Made by a program: the position numbers and the translations under genes. A stretch of DNA of 13,423 nt from Ferrimicrobium sp. (lineage in GTDB: Bacteria > Actinomycetota > Acidimicrobiia > Acidimicrobiales > Acidimicrobiaceae): the NCBI GenBank assembly GCA_027365375.1, contig DAHXNM010000140.1, positions 1 through 13,423 on the forward strand, read 5' to 3'. The notes under the pieces were generated by a model, which was not told the DNA's origin, did no database searches, and saw only the letters and a program-made list of their open reading frames with translations. This document shows positions 1-7,234 of this stretch, one piece after another (the stretch's first letter is position 1; each line of letters starts with the position of its first letter).

Positions 1-1570
1 TAGAGAGGACGAGCGATCCCCAGAAGCTACCACCATCTGACCCGGTGGGGAAGGGAGACTCAACAACCAGCCTGCTATCAGGCTCGAGCGCAATCCTCTC
101 AAGATAAGCCTCTAGCTGTGAGGCTAAGTTGCCATCAGCAAGCTCAGATAGAAGCGAATTCGCAGCCGCTCCCTGGTCTACCCCTAGCAATGCGTACCAA
201 AACGAGTTCGCCCACTGAAGAGATCCGCGTCGGCAAAATATAGCCACACCAGCATCGATAGCCTCGACGGCAGCGGCCATGAAGTTTCGCTGAATCACAG
301 TATCGCTGCGATCTACACCGATGTCGAGCACTCCGAGGTTTACAGCTCTAACTCGAGCCTTGCCCTCGGGTGTCGGATTGACTATCACAAGATGACCCTG
401 CCCGCCGACGCCACCAAAGCCCCAGATAAGAACATCGCCGACGCCAGAAACGCAAACTTCGGTCCAGCGACGATCATGGTCATCAAGCTCTTGGCTCATC
501 AGGTCATTCAACCACGCTCGATCACCGTCATCACCGCTGGTGTCGACACACCAAGAAGAGCCATCGCGAGGCGAGAATTGGGACACAACCTGGCTAGCCT
601 CGGTAGCTAGTCCCAACAGCTGGCATACATCGACGAGCAGGAGTTGGAGATCGTTGTGATCTAGCACCTTCTGTGTCAAGCTCCGAAGCAGTTCTGCGGC
701 CTCAGCATCACGACGACTACGTCTCTGACTCGTCTCCGCCAAAGAGATGAGCCCGACACCAAAGGCGGCAAGGCCAACCAGAAGCAGCCAGGCCAACACC
801 AATACCACCAACGGTCCAAAGAACGCGTGGCTGATGCTTGCATCAAGCAGCGCTGGGGAGATCCCGGAGACCAAAGTGACGCTAGGTGCAGCCGGCGACA
901 CAACAGACAAAGGTATATAGCCCTTCAGCGGAGACGCTACTGCCATATTGCTAGCTCGGATAGCGATCGTTGGCGCCCCGGTCTGCTCAAGATAAGTCGC
1001 CTGGGAGGCGGTCACTGCAACAGGATTATCGAGAACTACTTCACCAACCACAGACCCGATGACATCGCCATTTTTGGCTCTTACCTGGTAGCTGACAAGC
1101 TGTGCAAGACGACCTCGGTTGGCCACCAGATGGCCAGCCGCTACATGCTCATTATCCGGTATCGGCAACACCTTGATCCTAGAAGACTGTCCAAGCGTGC
1201 CATAGCTCCAGAACACACGATGGCTCGGATTGATGATTTCCAAGCTACGGAGATCCGGTGTGGACTTTACCAACTGTGTAAACATCTGCCCGAGCTGTGC
1301 ACGAGAGAACGCATTTGGTGGTGACTGAAATGCGACATAGGCTACATAATGAATCTGGGCCAGAACCGCATCGAACTCACGGGTAAGTCGGGCCGAGACG
1401 TTAGCGTTGACATCCGTAGCTATCGCAATCTTGCTCGCTTTGACCGACCCTGAGATCGAAGAGTACATCCACAGCCCGGCGATCAATGCCATGATACTAA
1501 TTAGGCCGAACGCGGCAGCCATGACCCAAATACGAAGACTCGACGTACTTACCCGCGACCGTCTGATCAC
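1..1570 (-). CDS. Membrane-bound sensor/signal-transduction protein, N-terminal part (C-terminus beyond left edge)
   Basis: About 523 codons are open on the minus strand from a GTG at 1570 to the window edge. An in-frame TGA lies seven codons upstream, so this GTG is the first usable start; an internal ATG at codon 17 is the alternative. A membrane segment at about residues 14-36 is followed by an extracytoplasmic region of about 210 residues. A second membrane segment spans about 252-275. After it come a charged linker (RRSRRDAEAAELL), a GAF-sized cytoplasmic region, and a PAS-like segment from about 430 (AAAVEAIDAGVAIF, then GSLQWANSFWYALLG). This is the usual architecture of a sensor histidine kinase or a GGDEF/EAL protein. 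The output domain is cut off, so I cannot choose between them. The extracellular part is only vaguely Cache/CHASE-like. Its GTG overlaps the stop of the small upstream ORF by 4 nt, suggesting coupled translation. Confidence 0.75.
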   Translation of the reverse strand, partial: MIRRSRVSTSSLRIWVMAAAFGLISIMALIAGLWMYSSISGSVKASKIAIATDVNANVSARLTREFDAVLAQIHYVAYVAFQSPPNAFSRAQLGQMFTQLVKSTPDLRSLEIINPSHRVFWSYGTLGQSSRIKVLPIPDNEHVAAGHLVANRGRLAQLVSYQVRAKNGDVIGSVVGEVVLDNPVAVTASQATYLEQTGAPTIAIRASNMAVASPLKGYIPLSVVSPAAPSVTLVSGISPALLDASISHAFFGPLVVLVLAWLLLVGLAAFGVGLISLAETSQRRSRRDAEAAELLRSLTQKVLDHNDLQLLLVDVCQLLGLATEASQVVSQFSPRDGSSWCVDTSGDDGDRAWLNDLMSQELDDHDRRWTEVCVSGVGDVLIWGFGGVGGQGHLVIVNPTPEGKARVRAVNLGVLDIGVDRSDTVIQRNFMAAAVEAIDAGVAIFCRRGSLQWANSFWYALLGVDQGAAANSLLSELADGNLASQLEAYLERIALEPDSRLVVESPFPTGSDGGSFWGSLVLS

Positions 1571-1725
1571 AATACCACCGGACTGGCATCACCGCTCATG
1601 ATCGAGAAAGCGGACTCCTGCAGCTGGAGTAGGATCTGACTGGATCTCTCCCAGGTCGCGATGGCGAAGCCACAGTAGGCCGACGCCAGCTGCCTACAAG
1701 CTTGAACAGTAAATGCTGTAGACAT
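1567..1725 (-). CDS. Probable small gene (52 aa) translationally coupled to the sensor gene
   Basis: The ATG at 1725 opens a 52-residue frame (begins MSTAFTVQACRQLASAY, ends SGDASPVVL). Its TGA overlaps the GTG start of the sensor gene in a GTGA arrangement, a typical mark of translational coupling in this window. The middle is predicted by eye to be one amphipathic helix with a hydrophobic stretch (LASAYCGFAIATW) and Leu/Gln-rich repeats (QILLQLQE). The same frame stays open to 2028, but that extension runs antisense to the ygfZ-like gene and is low-complexity, so the short form is preferred. A GTG two codons upstream with AAGG before it is another possible start. I do not recognise a family. 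The function is unknown; it may be a partner or regulator of the sensor, or only a leader ORF. Confidence 0.45.
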   Translation of the reverse strand: MSTAFTVQACRQLASAYCGFAIATWERSSQILLQLQESAFSIMSGDASPVVL

Positions 1726-1795
1726 CTTCACCCGAACCTTATCGGCATATCTGGGCTGACCTTGACCCGCGCGTAATCTAAACCAAAGCGATAGG

Positions 1796-2758
1796 ATGGA
1801 TAGCCAGATGCAAACCTCACAAACCGACCAACCAACATCCAAACCAGCAGGCTTGGTCGCAGAAACAACGGGTACAGGCCCAATAGACACCGAAGCAATA
1901 GCCACTGGTCGCACCGGCACCGGAGTGCCAGCCACCAAAGTAGCAGCGACCGAACCGGATTCTGAGTCGACTGTCGAGGTTCCGCTTGCCTCACTCGCAA
2001 TCACGGGACCGGATGCTTTTCGCTTCATTCAAGGGCAGGTCACGAACGACCTCAGCCAACTGACGGAGGGGACAGAGCTGCTCGCTGCGATCTGTACACC
2101 CGACGGTAAGCTTATCACCATCATGAGTATACAGCAGGTGACCGCTGACCACCTGCGACTCATCACTTATCGTGAGCATCTGACCCTACTAAGTGAACGT
2201 CTCAGCCGCTTTCGCATCCGAGTCAAGGCGGAGATCCATCCCGAAGAGGTTGGTTGGTTAGCCGATGCGGATCCTCGACCGAATCCACTCTGGCCGTTAG
2301 ACTCCCGCTTGCTTACCACCACGAACAAGGGCGGCTCAGTTGACGCTGGGCGATTCACCCGATCACGACTCGCCCGGCTAGCGACACACCTTCCAGTTGA
2401 TGCACCAGCTGACTTATTAGTCGCTGGCGTACCAGCGTTGGTGGCCAACGGAGTGAGCTTTACAAAGGGTTGCTATGTGGGCCAAGAGCTGGTAGCTCGG
2501 ACCGATTCACGCAACGCCAAACCACCAATCTCGCTATTTGTCTGCCGCTTCACGCCGAGCTCGTACGAGCCCTTTGCCAGCACCGCCAAACTACCGATGA
2601 ATTTGAGCACAGAGTCCGATGGCAACGCAGGCGAGGTGCGTGCCCTCCTAGTCGAGGACACGAGCGTCGTCATCAGTGGCTGGGTTAAGCGTAGGTTTGC
2701 AGACCAGGCCGGACTCCTGATCGACGGGCTTCCTATTCCAGTCGCGCTCGCCCGGTAA
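1796..2758 (+). CDS. ygfZ: YgfZ/GcvT-like folate-binding protein
   Basis: 320-residue protein of the YgfZ family, tetrahydrofolate-binding relatives of the glycine-cleavage T protein that help iron-sulfur cluster enzymes mature or be repaired. The conserved N-terminal part starts at about residue 60 (SLAITGPDAFRFIQGQVTND). The diagnostic signature KGCYVGQE is at 224-231, with the family's cysteine at 226, and is followed by the usual arginine/threonine (VART). The first 55 or so residues are Thr/Pro/Ala-rich, low-complexity and not part of the fold. The start is the ATG at 1796 or the ATG at 1808; neither has a strong Shine-Dalgarno, and a GTG at 1925 is a less likely alternative. The gene is divergent from the sensor gene. 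It converges on trpE, sharing the last 26 bp. The E. coli symbol is used by family; orthology is likely but not proven. Confidence 0.85.
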   Translation: MDSQMQTSQTDQPTSKPAGLVAETTGTGPIDTEAIATGRTGTGVPATKVAATEPDSESTVEVPLASLAITGPDAFRFIQGQVTNDLSQLTEGTELLAAICTPDGKLITIMSIQQVTADHLRLITYREHLTLLSERLSRFRIRVKAEIHPEEVGWLADADPRPNPLWPLDSRLLTTTNKGGSVDAGRFTRSRLARLATHLPVDAPADLLVAGVPALVANGVSFTKGCYVGQELVARTDSRNAKPPISLFVCRFTPSSYEPFASTAKLPMNLSTESDGNAGEVRALLVEDTSVVISGWVKRRFADQAGLLIDGLPIPVALAR

Positions 2759-4235
2759 GACCACGGGCAACCATCACCGCGCTGGCTACCGCGGCTGCCT
2801 TGGAGACGGTCTCAGCCGCCTCCCCCGAGGCAACTGAATCGACCACGATTCCAGCACCCACCTGTAGATGACAGATCCCCGCTGGATCGACGACGATGGT
2901 GCGTATTGCGATAGCAAAATCGAGGCTTCCATGGGCGCTGAAGTATCCGACCACACCTCCATAGACGCCACGCCGAGTGCTCTCAAGCTCGTCGATAATC
3001 TGCATTGCCCTGACCTTGGGTGCACCACTCAGGGTTCCAGCAGGTAACGTAGCCTTCAATAGCGAGACGTGGCTGACTCCAGCACGCAATCGCCCTACCA
3101 CCTCGCTGGTCAAGTGGATCACCTTTGCGAAGAGCTCTGGGATCATAAGATTGGCCACCTCTACAGTGCCAAACTCAGCAACCTTACCGACATCATTTCT
3201 CGCCAGATCTACCAACATGATATGCTCGGCACGCTCCTTCGGGTCCTCCTTGAGCTCCTCGATATAGCGTGCATCCTCGTCATCACTGACCCCTCTGGGA
3301 CGGGTACCAGCGATGGGACGAACCATGACCGATCCGTTGCGATCAGCGGTAACCAATGCTTCAGGCGAACTCCCAACCACAGTAACCTCTCGCGCCTGGA
3401 GTAGGTACATATAAGGGCTCGGGTTGGTAATCCGCAACGCCCGATAGAGCGAGAGCGAATCAGCAAGGAGTGGGAAGTCAAAACGGCGGGAGAGCACGAC
3501 CTGGAAGATATCACCTGCGAGAATGTACTCCTTGGCTCGCTCGACGATCGCCTCATAAGAGGCCGTTGAGGCATCGTCGAGCAACGAACGTTCGGCCCCT
3601 TGTGGCGTAGAGATCATGCTCGGCCTCAAAGTAGAGCGAATCTGACAGAAATCAGCCACCAGCTGCTCTAAGTTCCCGAGGGCCTCATCATACTGGGCGC
3701 TCTGCTCGCGCTCCGGATCGCACAGCACATTGACCACTAGCGTCACAGTCTGTGACCAGTGGTCGAAGACGGCGAGTTCACCAACGAGGGTGAGGAGCAC
3801 ATCTGGCAGATCGAGATCATCGACGACCGTCTCGCCAACCGTAGATTCGATCTCGCGGACTACGTCATAGCCAAGATAGCCAAGAAGTCCACCCGCAAAA
3901 GGAATTGGATCCAGCGGCTCCATCGAGAGAGCTGCGGTCAGCCGTTCGAGATAGTCAAAGATTCCCTCCTCGATCGCTGGCTGCACCGGCAGCTGACCAA
4001 GGGTCTCGATCGACCCGTGCCGTACCACTATTCGGCCCAAAGGAGAGCGACCAACGAAAGAGAAGCGCGACCAACGTCCTACCTGATCGACGGACTCAAA
4101 GATGAAACCGTCACCGTCACCCCCAACCAGGGCGTCAAAAGCAGCAACCGGTGTAATCGTGTCGACCAACAACGTCTGTGTGAGTGCCACCAGCGAGTGT
4201 CTCTCCGCCGATCGCTGAAACTCATCGAAGGTCAC
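2733..4235 (-). CDS. trpE: Anthranilate synthase component I
   Basis: Makes anthranilate from chorismate with a glutamine-amidotransferase partner (TrpG, not in the window), the first committed step of tryptophan synthesis. 500 residues, normal for the family. The N-terminal regulatory region has FIFESVDQVGRWSRFSFVG (44-62), where the ES pair belongs to the tryptophan feedback site. The chorismate-binding domain carries PIAGTRPRG, DLARNDVGKV, PAGTLSGAPK (398-407) and RRGVYGGVVGYF. PAGTLSGAPK favours TrpE over PabB, which usually has a PGGSITGAPK-type motif. The start is GTG at 4235, overlapping the hisI stop as GTGA, so expression is probably coupled to the his operon. The late motif DSVASGEAAET is a slight departure from the usual DS(D/V)PE.E..ET, with the key glutamates kept. 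The gene ends inside the convergent ygfZ-like gene. Confidence 0.95.
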   Translation of the reverse strand: MTFDEFQRSAERHSLVALTQTLLVDTITPVAAFDALVGGDGDGFIFESVDQVGRWSRFSFVGRSPLGRIVVRHGSIETLGQLPVQPAIEEGIFDYLERLTAALSMEPLDPIPFAGGLLGYLGYDVVREIESTVGETVVDDLDLPDVLLTLVGELAVFDHWSQTVTLVVNVLCDPEREQSAQYDEALGNLEQLVADFCQIRSTLRPSMISTPQGAERSLLDDASTASYEAIVERAKEYILAGDIFQVVLSRRFDFPLLADSLSLYRALRITNPSPYMYLLQAREVTVVGSSPEALVTADRNGSVMVRPIAGTRPRGVSDDEDARYIEELKEDPKERAEHIMLVDLARNDVGKVAEFGTVEVANLMIPELFAKVIHLTSEVVGRLRAGVSHVSLLKATLPAGTLSGAPKVRAMQIIDELESTRRGVYGGVVGYFSAHGSLDFAIAIRTIVVDPAGICHLQVGAGIVVDSVASGEAAETVSKAAAVASAVMVARGLTGRARLE

Positions 4236-4582
4236 TTGTTCGCCTCGCTAGCGGCCAGCCCTCTAGTGAAGCAGCTATAGCTCCCTGTATGACAGGCACC
4301 CGACCCATTTTGTCGAACCCCAATGAGCAGAGTATCGGCGTCACAATCGACATCGATAGTCAGAACCTCCTGGGTGTTGCCAGAGGTTGCACCCTTGTGC
4401 CAATACTCTTGGCGCGAACGTGAATAGAACCAGGTCTCTCCATCGCGCAGCATTCGATCAAGTGCCTCCCGGTCAACGTAGGCGAGCATTAACACCCGCC
4501 CTCGATCGTCGACCACGATCGCCGGCATCAGACCTCGATCGTCGAAAACAAGTCTCTCCATAAGCTTGTCGTCAAAATTCAT
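4232..4582 (-). CDS. hisI: Phosphoribosyl-AMP cyclohydrolase
   Basis: Third step of histidine synthesis: opens the adenine ring of PR-AMP. With the ATG at 4582 the protein is 116 residues, the usual size of a stand-alone cyclohydrolase. The signature WHKGATSGN (61-69) is present, as are the metal-site residues: the DCDAD cluster with C80, and ACHTGSYSCF with C97 and C104. There is no HisE (PR-ATP pyrophosphatase) fusion. The frame extends to an ATG at 4657, but that would add 25 residues outside the family core, and only the 4582 ATG has a near-perfect Shine-Dalgarno (GAGGAG at 4589-4594, 6-nt spacer). The gene sits between the GroES-like gene and trpE, with 91 nt before it and a 4-nt overlap after it. 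Confidence 0.95.
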   Translation of the reverse strand: MNFDDKLMERLVFDDRGLMPAIVVDDRGRVLMLAYVDREALDRMLRDGETWFYSRSRQEYWHKGATSGNTQEVLTIDVDCDADTLLIGVRQNGSGACHTGSYSCFTRGLAASEANK

Positions 4583-4588
4583 TGAGCA

Positions 4589-4594
4589 CTCCTC
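4589..4594 (-). promoter_or_regulatory. Strong ribosome binding site deciding the hisI start
   Basis: Read on the minus strand this is GAGGAG, six bases before the ATG at 4582. It is one of the best Shine-Dalgarno matches in the operon. It lies inside the longer reading frame from 4657, so it argues for the shorter HisI. Seen directly in the sequence; the choice of start is inference. Confidence 0.65.
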
Positions 4595-4673
4595 ACTTGC
4601 CATACCCACTCGGCGCTTGCCGTCCTCACCCACCGTCATCGAAGTGAACCGATGCATACCTCAGCCAGGCGGG

Positions 4674-5003
4674 CTAGAGGTAAAGTCCAGTTCCGGAGTC
4701 AATCCGATCGGAGGCGACGGCATGGATATCACGTTCACGAAGGATGAGGTACGTCTCCGCCTGGATCTCTACCTCAAACCTATCCTCGGGTGAGAACAGC
4801 ACCAGATCACCCTGTTTGATCGTCCTTACAGCCGGCCCGATGGCAACAACCTCCGTCCAGGCCAGGCGTTTGGCGACCTGGGCGGTCGCCGGTATCAGGA
4901 TTCCCGACCGCACCGTGCGCTCACCCTCGGCAGTGGGGACCTGAACCAACAATCGATCGGCGAGCATGGTGATAGCTTGCTTTTTTGGTCCTAGTTCACT
5001 CAT
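4674..5003 (-). CDS. GroES/Cpn10-like protein (actinobacterial paralogue type)
   Basis: 109-residue protein with the chaperonin-10 fold signatures: DRLLVQV near residue 16, a mobile-loop-like segment (AEGERTVRSGILIP, about 25-38), VVAIGP, KQGDLVLFSPEDRFEVEI, and YLILRERDIHAV. The GroEL-contacting IVL tripeptide of classical GroES is ILI here. The loop differs from the classical form, with AQVAKRLAWTEVV following it. The C-terminal tail ends SGTGLYL, a tail I recall from a conserved actinobacterial GroES-like family distinct from the heat-shock co-chaperonin. The start is the ATG at 5003 (GAGAGAG upstream); the ATG at 4967 aligns better with classical GroES but has no ribosome binding site. 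It begins 15 nt after hisF and precedes hisI, so it is almost surely cotranscribed. Its role there is unknown: general co-chaperonin, adapter, or assembly factor. Confidence 0.82.
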   Translation of the reverse strand: MSELGPKKQAITMLADRLLVQVPTAEGERTVRSGILIPATAQVAKRLAWTEVVAIGPAVRTIKQGDLVLFSPEDRFEVEIQAETYLILRERDIHAVASDRIDSGTGLYL

Positions 5004-5018
5004 TGCGCTCTCTCTTCA

Positions 5019-5786
5019 TCAATTTAGATCTTCCTTCTCTCGAACTTCGACTCCAGCATCCGCGAGGTACGCCTTCACCTGGTCAATAGTGAAGGTTCCA
5101 AAATGGAACACGCTCGCAGCAAGTAGACCCTGGACCTTGAGTCTGGCTCCGGCCAAAAAATCATCCAGGCTTCCTACCCCACCGGAGGCGATAACTGGCA
5201 CATCTGTCTCGGTGAGTACTTTGGCATAGAGTGCTTGATCATAACCCCCGAGGTGGCCATCCCGATCCATCGAGGTCACCAGGAGTTCGCCTGCACCTTC
5301 GGACTGCACTCGCTCTAGCCAACCGGACAGCTCAATCCCCGTCGGACGGGTCCCACCATGAGTAACTACTTCAAAGCCAGTCTCACTCCGGCGTACATCG
5401 ATCGCCACCACCACACATTGGTTCCCAAAGACGTCAGCGATCTCCCTAATAAGCGTCGGATCACGTACCGCGGCAGAGTTCACGGCCACCTTATCGGCAC
5501 CCCTCCTCAAAAGAGCACTCGCCACCGCGAGCGAATCGACCCCACCACCAACGGTAAAGGGGATAAAGACTTGCTCAGCCACTCGGGCGACCAGATCGAC
5601 AATGGTGGTGCGATCCGATCTAGTAGCAGCAATATCTAGGAAGACGAGTTCGTCAGCGCCCGCCTCACTGTAGTTGCTCCCCATAGCCACTGGATCTCCT
5701 GCATCTCTAAGCTCGACAAAGGAGACACCTTTGACCACTCTTCCGTCGGCGACATCTAAGCATGGGATTATTCTTACCTGCTGCAC
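5019..5786 (-). CDS. hisF: Imidazole glycerol phosphate synthase, cyclase subunit
   Basis: Cyclase half of the HisH-HisF complex. It uses ammonia channelled from HisH to convert PRFAR into imidazole glycerol phosphate and AICAR. 255 residues, a TIM barrel of the normal size. The two catalytic aspartates are at the canonical positions: D11 in IIPCLDVADGRVVKG and D130 in AIDVRR. Phosphate-binding loops TVGGGV and VIASGGVGS are present, as is the late motif AASVFHFG. The usual DRDGT is DRDGH here, a minor change. The start is GTG at 5786, inside the last codons of hisA (13-nt overlap). The GroES-like gene begins 15 nt downstream. Confidence 0.97.
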   Translation of the reverse strand: MQQVRIIPCLDVADGRVVKGVSFVELRDAGDPVAMGSNYSEAGADELVFLDIAATRSDRTTIVDLVARVAEQVFIPFTVGGGVDSLAVASALLRRGADKVAVNSAAVRDPTLIREIADVFGNQCVVVAIDVRRSETGFEVVTHGGTRPTGIELSGWLERVQSEGAGELLVTSMDRDGHLGGYDQALYAKVLTETDVPVIASGGVGSLDDFLAGARLKVQGLLAASVFHFGTFTIDQVKAYLADAGVEVREKEDLN

Positions 5787-6526
5787 GCCTGCAACCCCTC
5801 TGACACAGAGAGCGTCCCTCGATAGAGCGCGGTTCCAACAATTGCACCCTCGAGACGGCCGATCCCAGGAACAACGGCGGCGAGATCCTCTAAGTCTTTT
5901 ACATCTCGGATGCCTCCAGACGCGATAAGCGCGATGGGATAGAGTGCCACTAAACGCCTATATAGCTCCAAGTCCGGTCCACTCGCCATCCCGTCTCTGG
6001 CTACCGGCGTTATCAACTGGGTCACGAAACCTGCCTGAGCAAAGTCATCTACAGCCTCATCGAGTCGAACACTACTGGTTCGTCGCCAGGCATCAACCAC
6101 CACCATCGGCTGAGCGTCCTGCATTCGAAAATCAAGCGAAACTACCAGCTTGGAACGAAGTTCTGCATCGACTCGTCTCACCCAGCTATCGGGGGGCAAT
6201 GCAGAGGTACCGACGATCACTCGATCCACCCCTAACGCCAGCAGATCTGAGACCATCCCCAGGTCACGTATGCCTCCTCCAAGCTCCACCATGACATTGC
6301 GCGCCCGTGCCAAGGAGATGCACCGGCGCAGAGTCGCTAAGTTACCTCGGTCCTCCGGATCTCTAGCAGCGTTGAGATCGACCAGATGCAAACCATCTAT
6401 CCCTTGAGCCAGCAATCGCTCAATCACCTCTGTGGCCGCCCCGTAGTTGGTCGCTTTCGCGTAGTCACCCTGTGAGAGACGGACTACCTGCCCATCAAGC
6501 ACGTCCATGGCGGGTAGAAATCTCAT
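5774..6526 (-). CDS. hisA: Phosphoribosyl-formimino-AICAR-phosphate isomerase (HisA)
   Basis: Amadori isomerase converting ProFAR to PRFAR, a TIM-barrel half-repeat relative of HisF. 250 residues. The catalytic D8 is in LPAMDVLDGQVVRLSQG, the general acid D132 is in SLDFR, and the T/D pair is in ITPVARDG (T173, D178). In many actinobacteria the homologue PriA also replaces TrpF. Aligned without gaps from D132, the PriA RGRGW segment (Mycobacterium tuberculosis R143, W145) reads VVDAW here, so the arginine is Asp145 while the Trp is kept. This leans toward a HisA-only enzyme, but it is inference from one residue. ATG at 6526 overlaps the hisH stop (ATGA). Confidence 0.95.
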   Translation of the reverse strand: MRFLPAMDVLDGQVVRLSQGDYAKATNYGAATEVIERLLAQGIDGLHLVDLNAARDPEDRGNLATLRRCISLARARNVMVELGGGIRDLGMVSDLLALGVDRVIVGTSALPPDSWVRRVDAELRSKLVVSLDFRMQDAQPMVVVDAWRRTSSVRLDEAVDDFAQAGFVTQLITPVARDGMASGPDLELYRRLVALYPIALIASGGIRDVKDLEDLAAVVPGIGRLEGAIVGTALYRGTLSVSEGLQACSR

Positions 6527-7134
6527 AGGGGCTCCACCTCCTGAGCCAATGCACCAGCGAGAATCTTAAGACCAGTACGCCCTGATTTTTCGGGATGAAA
6601 TTGCACCCCTAGCAACGATCCTCGAGCAACCGCCGCCACATAACGAGTTCCATAGTTCTCCCAAGCGATAGCGTCCACACTCTCTCGCACCGCAAATGAA
6701 TGCACAAAGTAGACCCAGGGATCATCGGATACAGCTGCGAACATGGCAGGTCGTAGCCTTTCCAGGATGAGCCGATTCCACTGCATCTCAGGTAGTCGCA
6801 CCTCTGCTCGCATCCGCTCTACCCTGCCGGCGAGGATGCCAAGACCGGGCTCCCCAGACTCGTCCGAACCCTCAAATAACAGTTGCATACCTACACAGAT
6901 GCCAAGCAGCCAGCGTCCGGCGTGCACTCTCTCGATGATCGCCCTCTCGAAGCCAGCCTCTCGAAACCGCGAGACACAGGCTCCAAAATGTCCCACGCCC
7001 GGGAGTATCACTCGCTCGAATCCGTCTAACTCGTTAGGGTCGCGGACAAGAACTGCCCGATGTCCAAGATAGGAGAGCGCATTGCAAAGCGAGCCGAGAT
7101 TCCCTATGTCGTAGTCAAGAACCGCTACCTCCAT
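6523..7134 (-). CDS. hisH: Imidazole glycerol phosphate synthase, glutamine amidotransferase subunit
   Basis: Class I glutaminase that supplies ammonia to HisF. With the ATG at 7134 the protein is 203 residues, normal for HisH, and starts MEVAVLDYDIGNLGSL as the family does. The nucleophile is C80 in GICVGMQLL, the partner residues are H180 and E182 in FHPEKSG, and the oxyanion-strand motif PGVGHFGAC is present. The frame runs back to a TTG at 7176 that would add 14 non-conserved residues, and I reject it. The Shine-Dalgarno before 7134 is weak, so translation may depend on coupling to the short ORF ending 31 nt upstream. The gene overlaps hisA by 4 nt. Confidence 0.94.
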   Translation of the reverse strand: MEVAVLDYDIGNLGSLCNALSYLGHRAVLVRDPNELDGFERVILPGVGHFGACVSRFREAGFERAIIERVHAGRWLLGICVGMQLLFEGSDESGEPGLGILAGRVERMRAEVRLPEMQWNRLILERLRPAMFAAVSDDPWVYFVHSFAVRESVDAIAWENYGTRYVAAVARGSLLGVQFHPEKSGRTGLKILAGALAQEVEPL

Positions 7135-7165
7135 AACAGACACCGCGCCGTGGGCGATAGCGAGG

Positions 7166-7234
7166 TTAGTGCACAACCGCCACCAACATGACGGCGGCTA
7201 GCGGTCGGTCTAACGACGTGCAAACAACCCTCAT
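7166..7234 (-). CDS. Possible 22-codon mini-ORF between hisB and hisH
   Basis: The ATG at 7234 overlaps the hisB stop as ATGA and reads 22 codons (MRVVCTSLDRPLAAVMLVAVVH) to a TAA at 7166. It fills most of the only long gap between the upstream his genes and ends 31 nt before the hisH ATG. The coupling geometry is the same as at real junctions in this operon. There is no conserved domain; the C-terminal half is hydrophobic. It may be a translated spacer that carries ribosomes to the poorly marked hisH start, or chance. Confidence 0.25.
   Translation of the reverse strand: MRVVCTSLDRPLAAVMLVAVVH

Noticed and set aside
827..1324. 165-codon plus-strand ORF
   Set aside because: It is antisense to the sensor gene and has no recognisable features; a shadow of the minus-strand coding sequence.
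1726..2028. Upstream extension of the 52-aa frame to a 153-residue minus-strand ORF
   Set aside because: The extra part is exactly antisense to the Thr/Pro/Ala-rich start of the ygfZ-like gene and is low-complexity; only the last 52 codons are plausible.
2977..3404. Plus-strand ORFs of about 100 codons
   Set aside because: They are antisense to trpE, whose motifs are unambiguous; no independent support.
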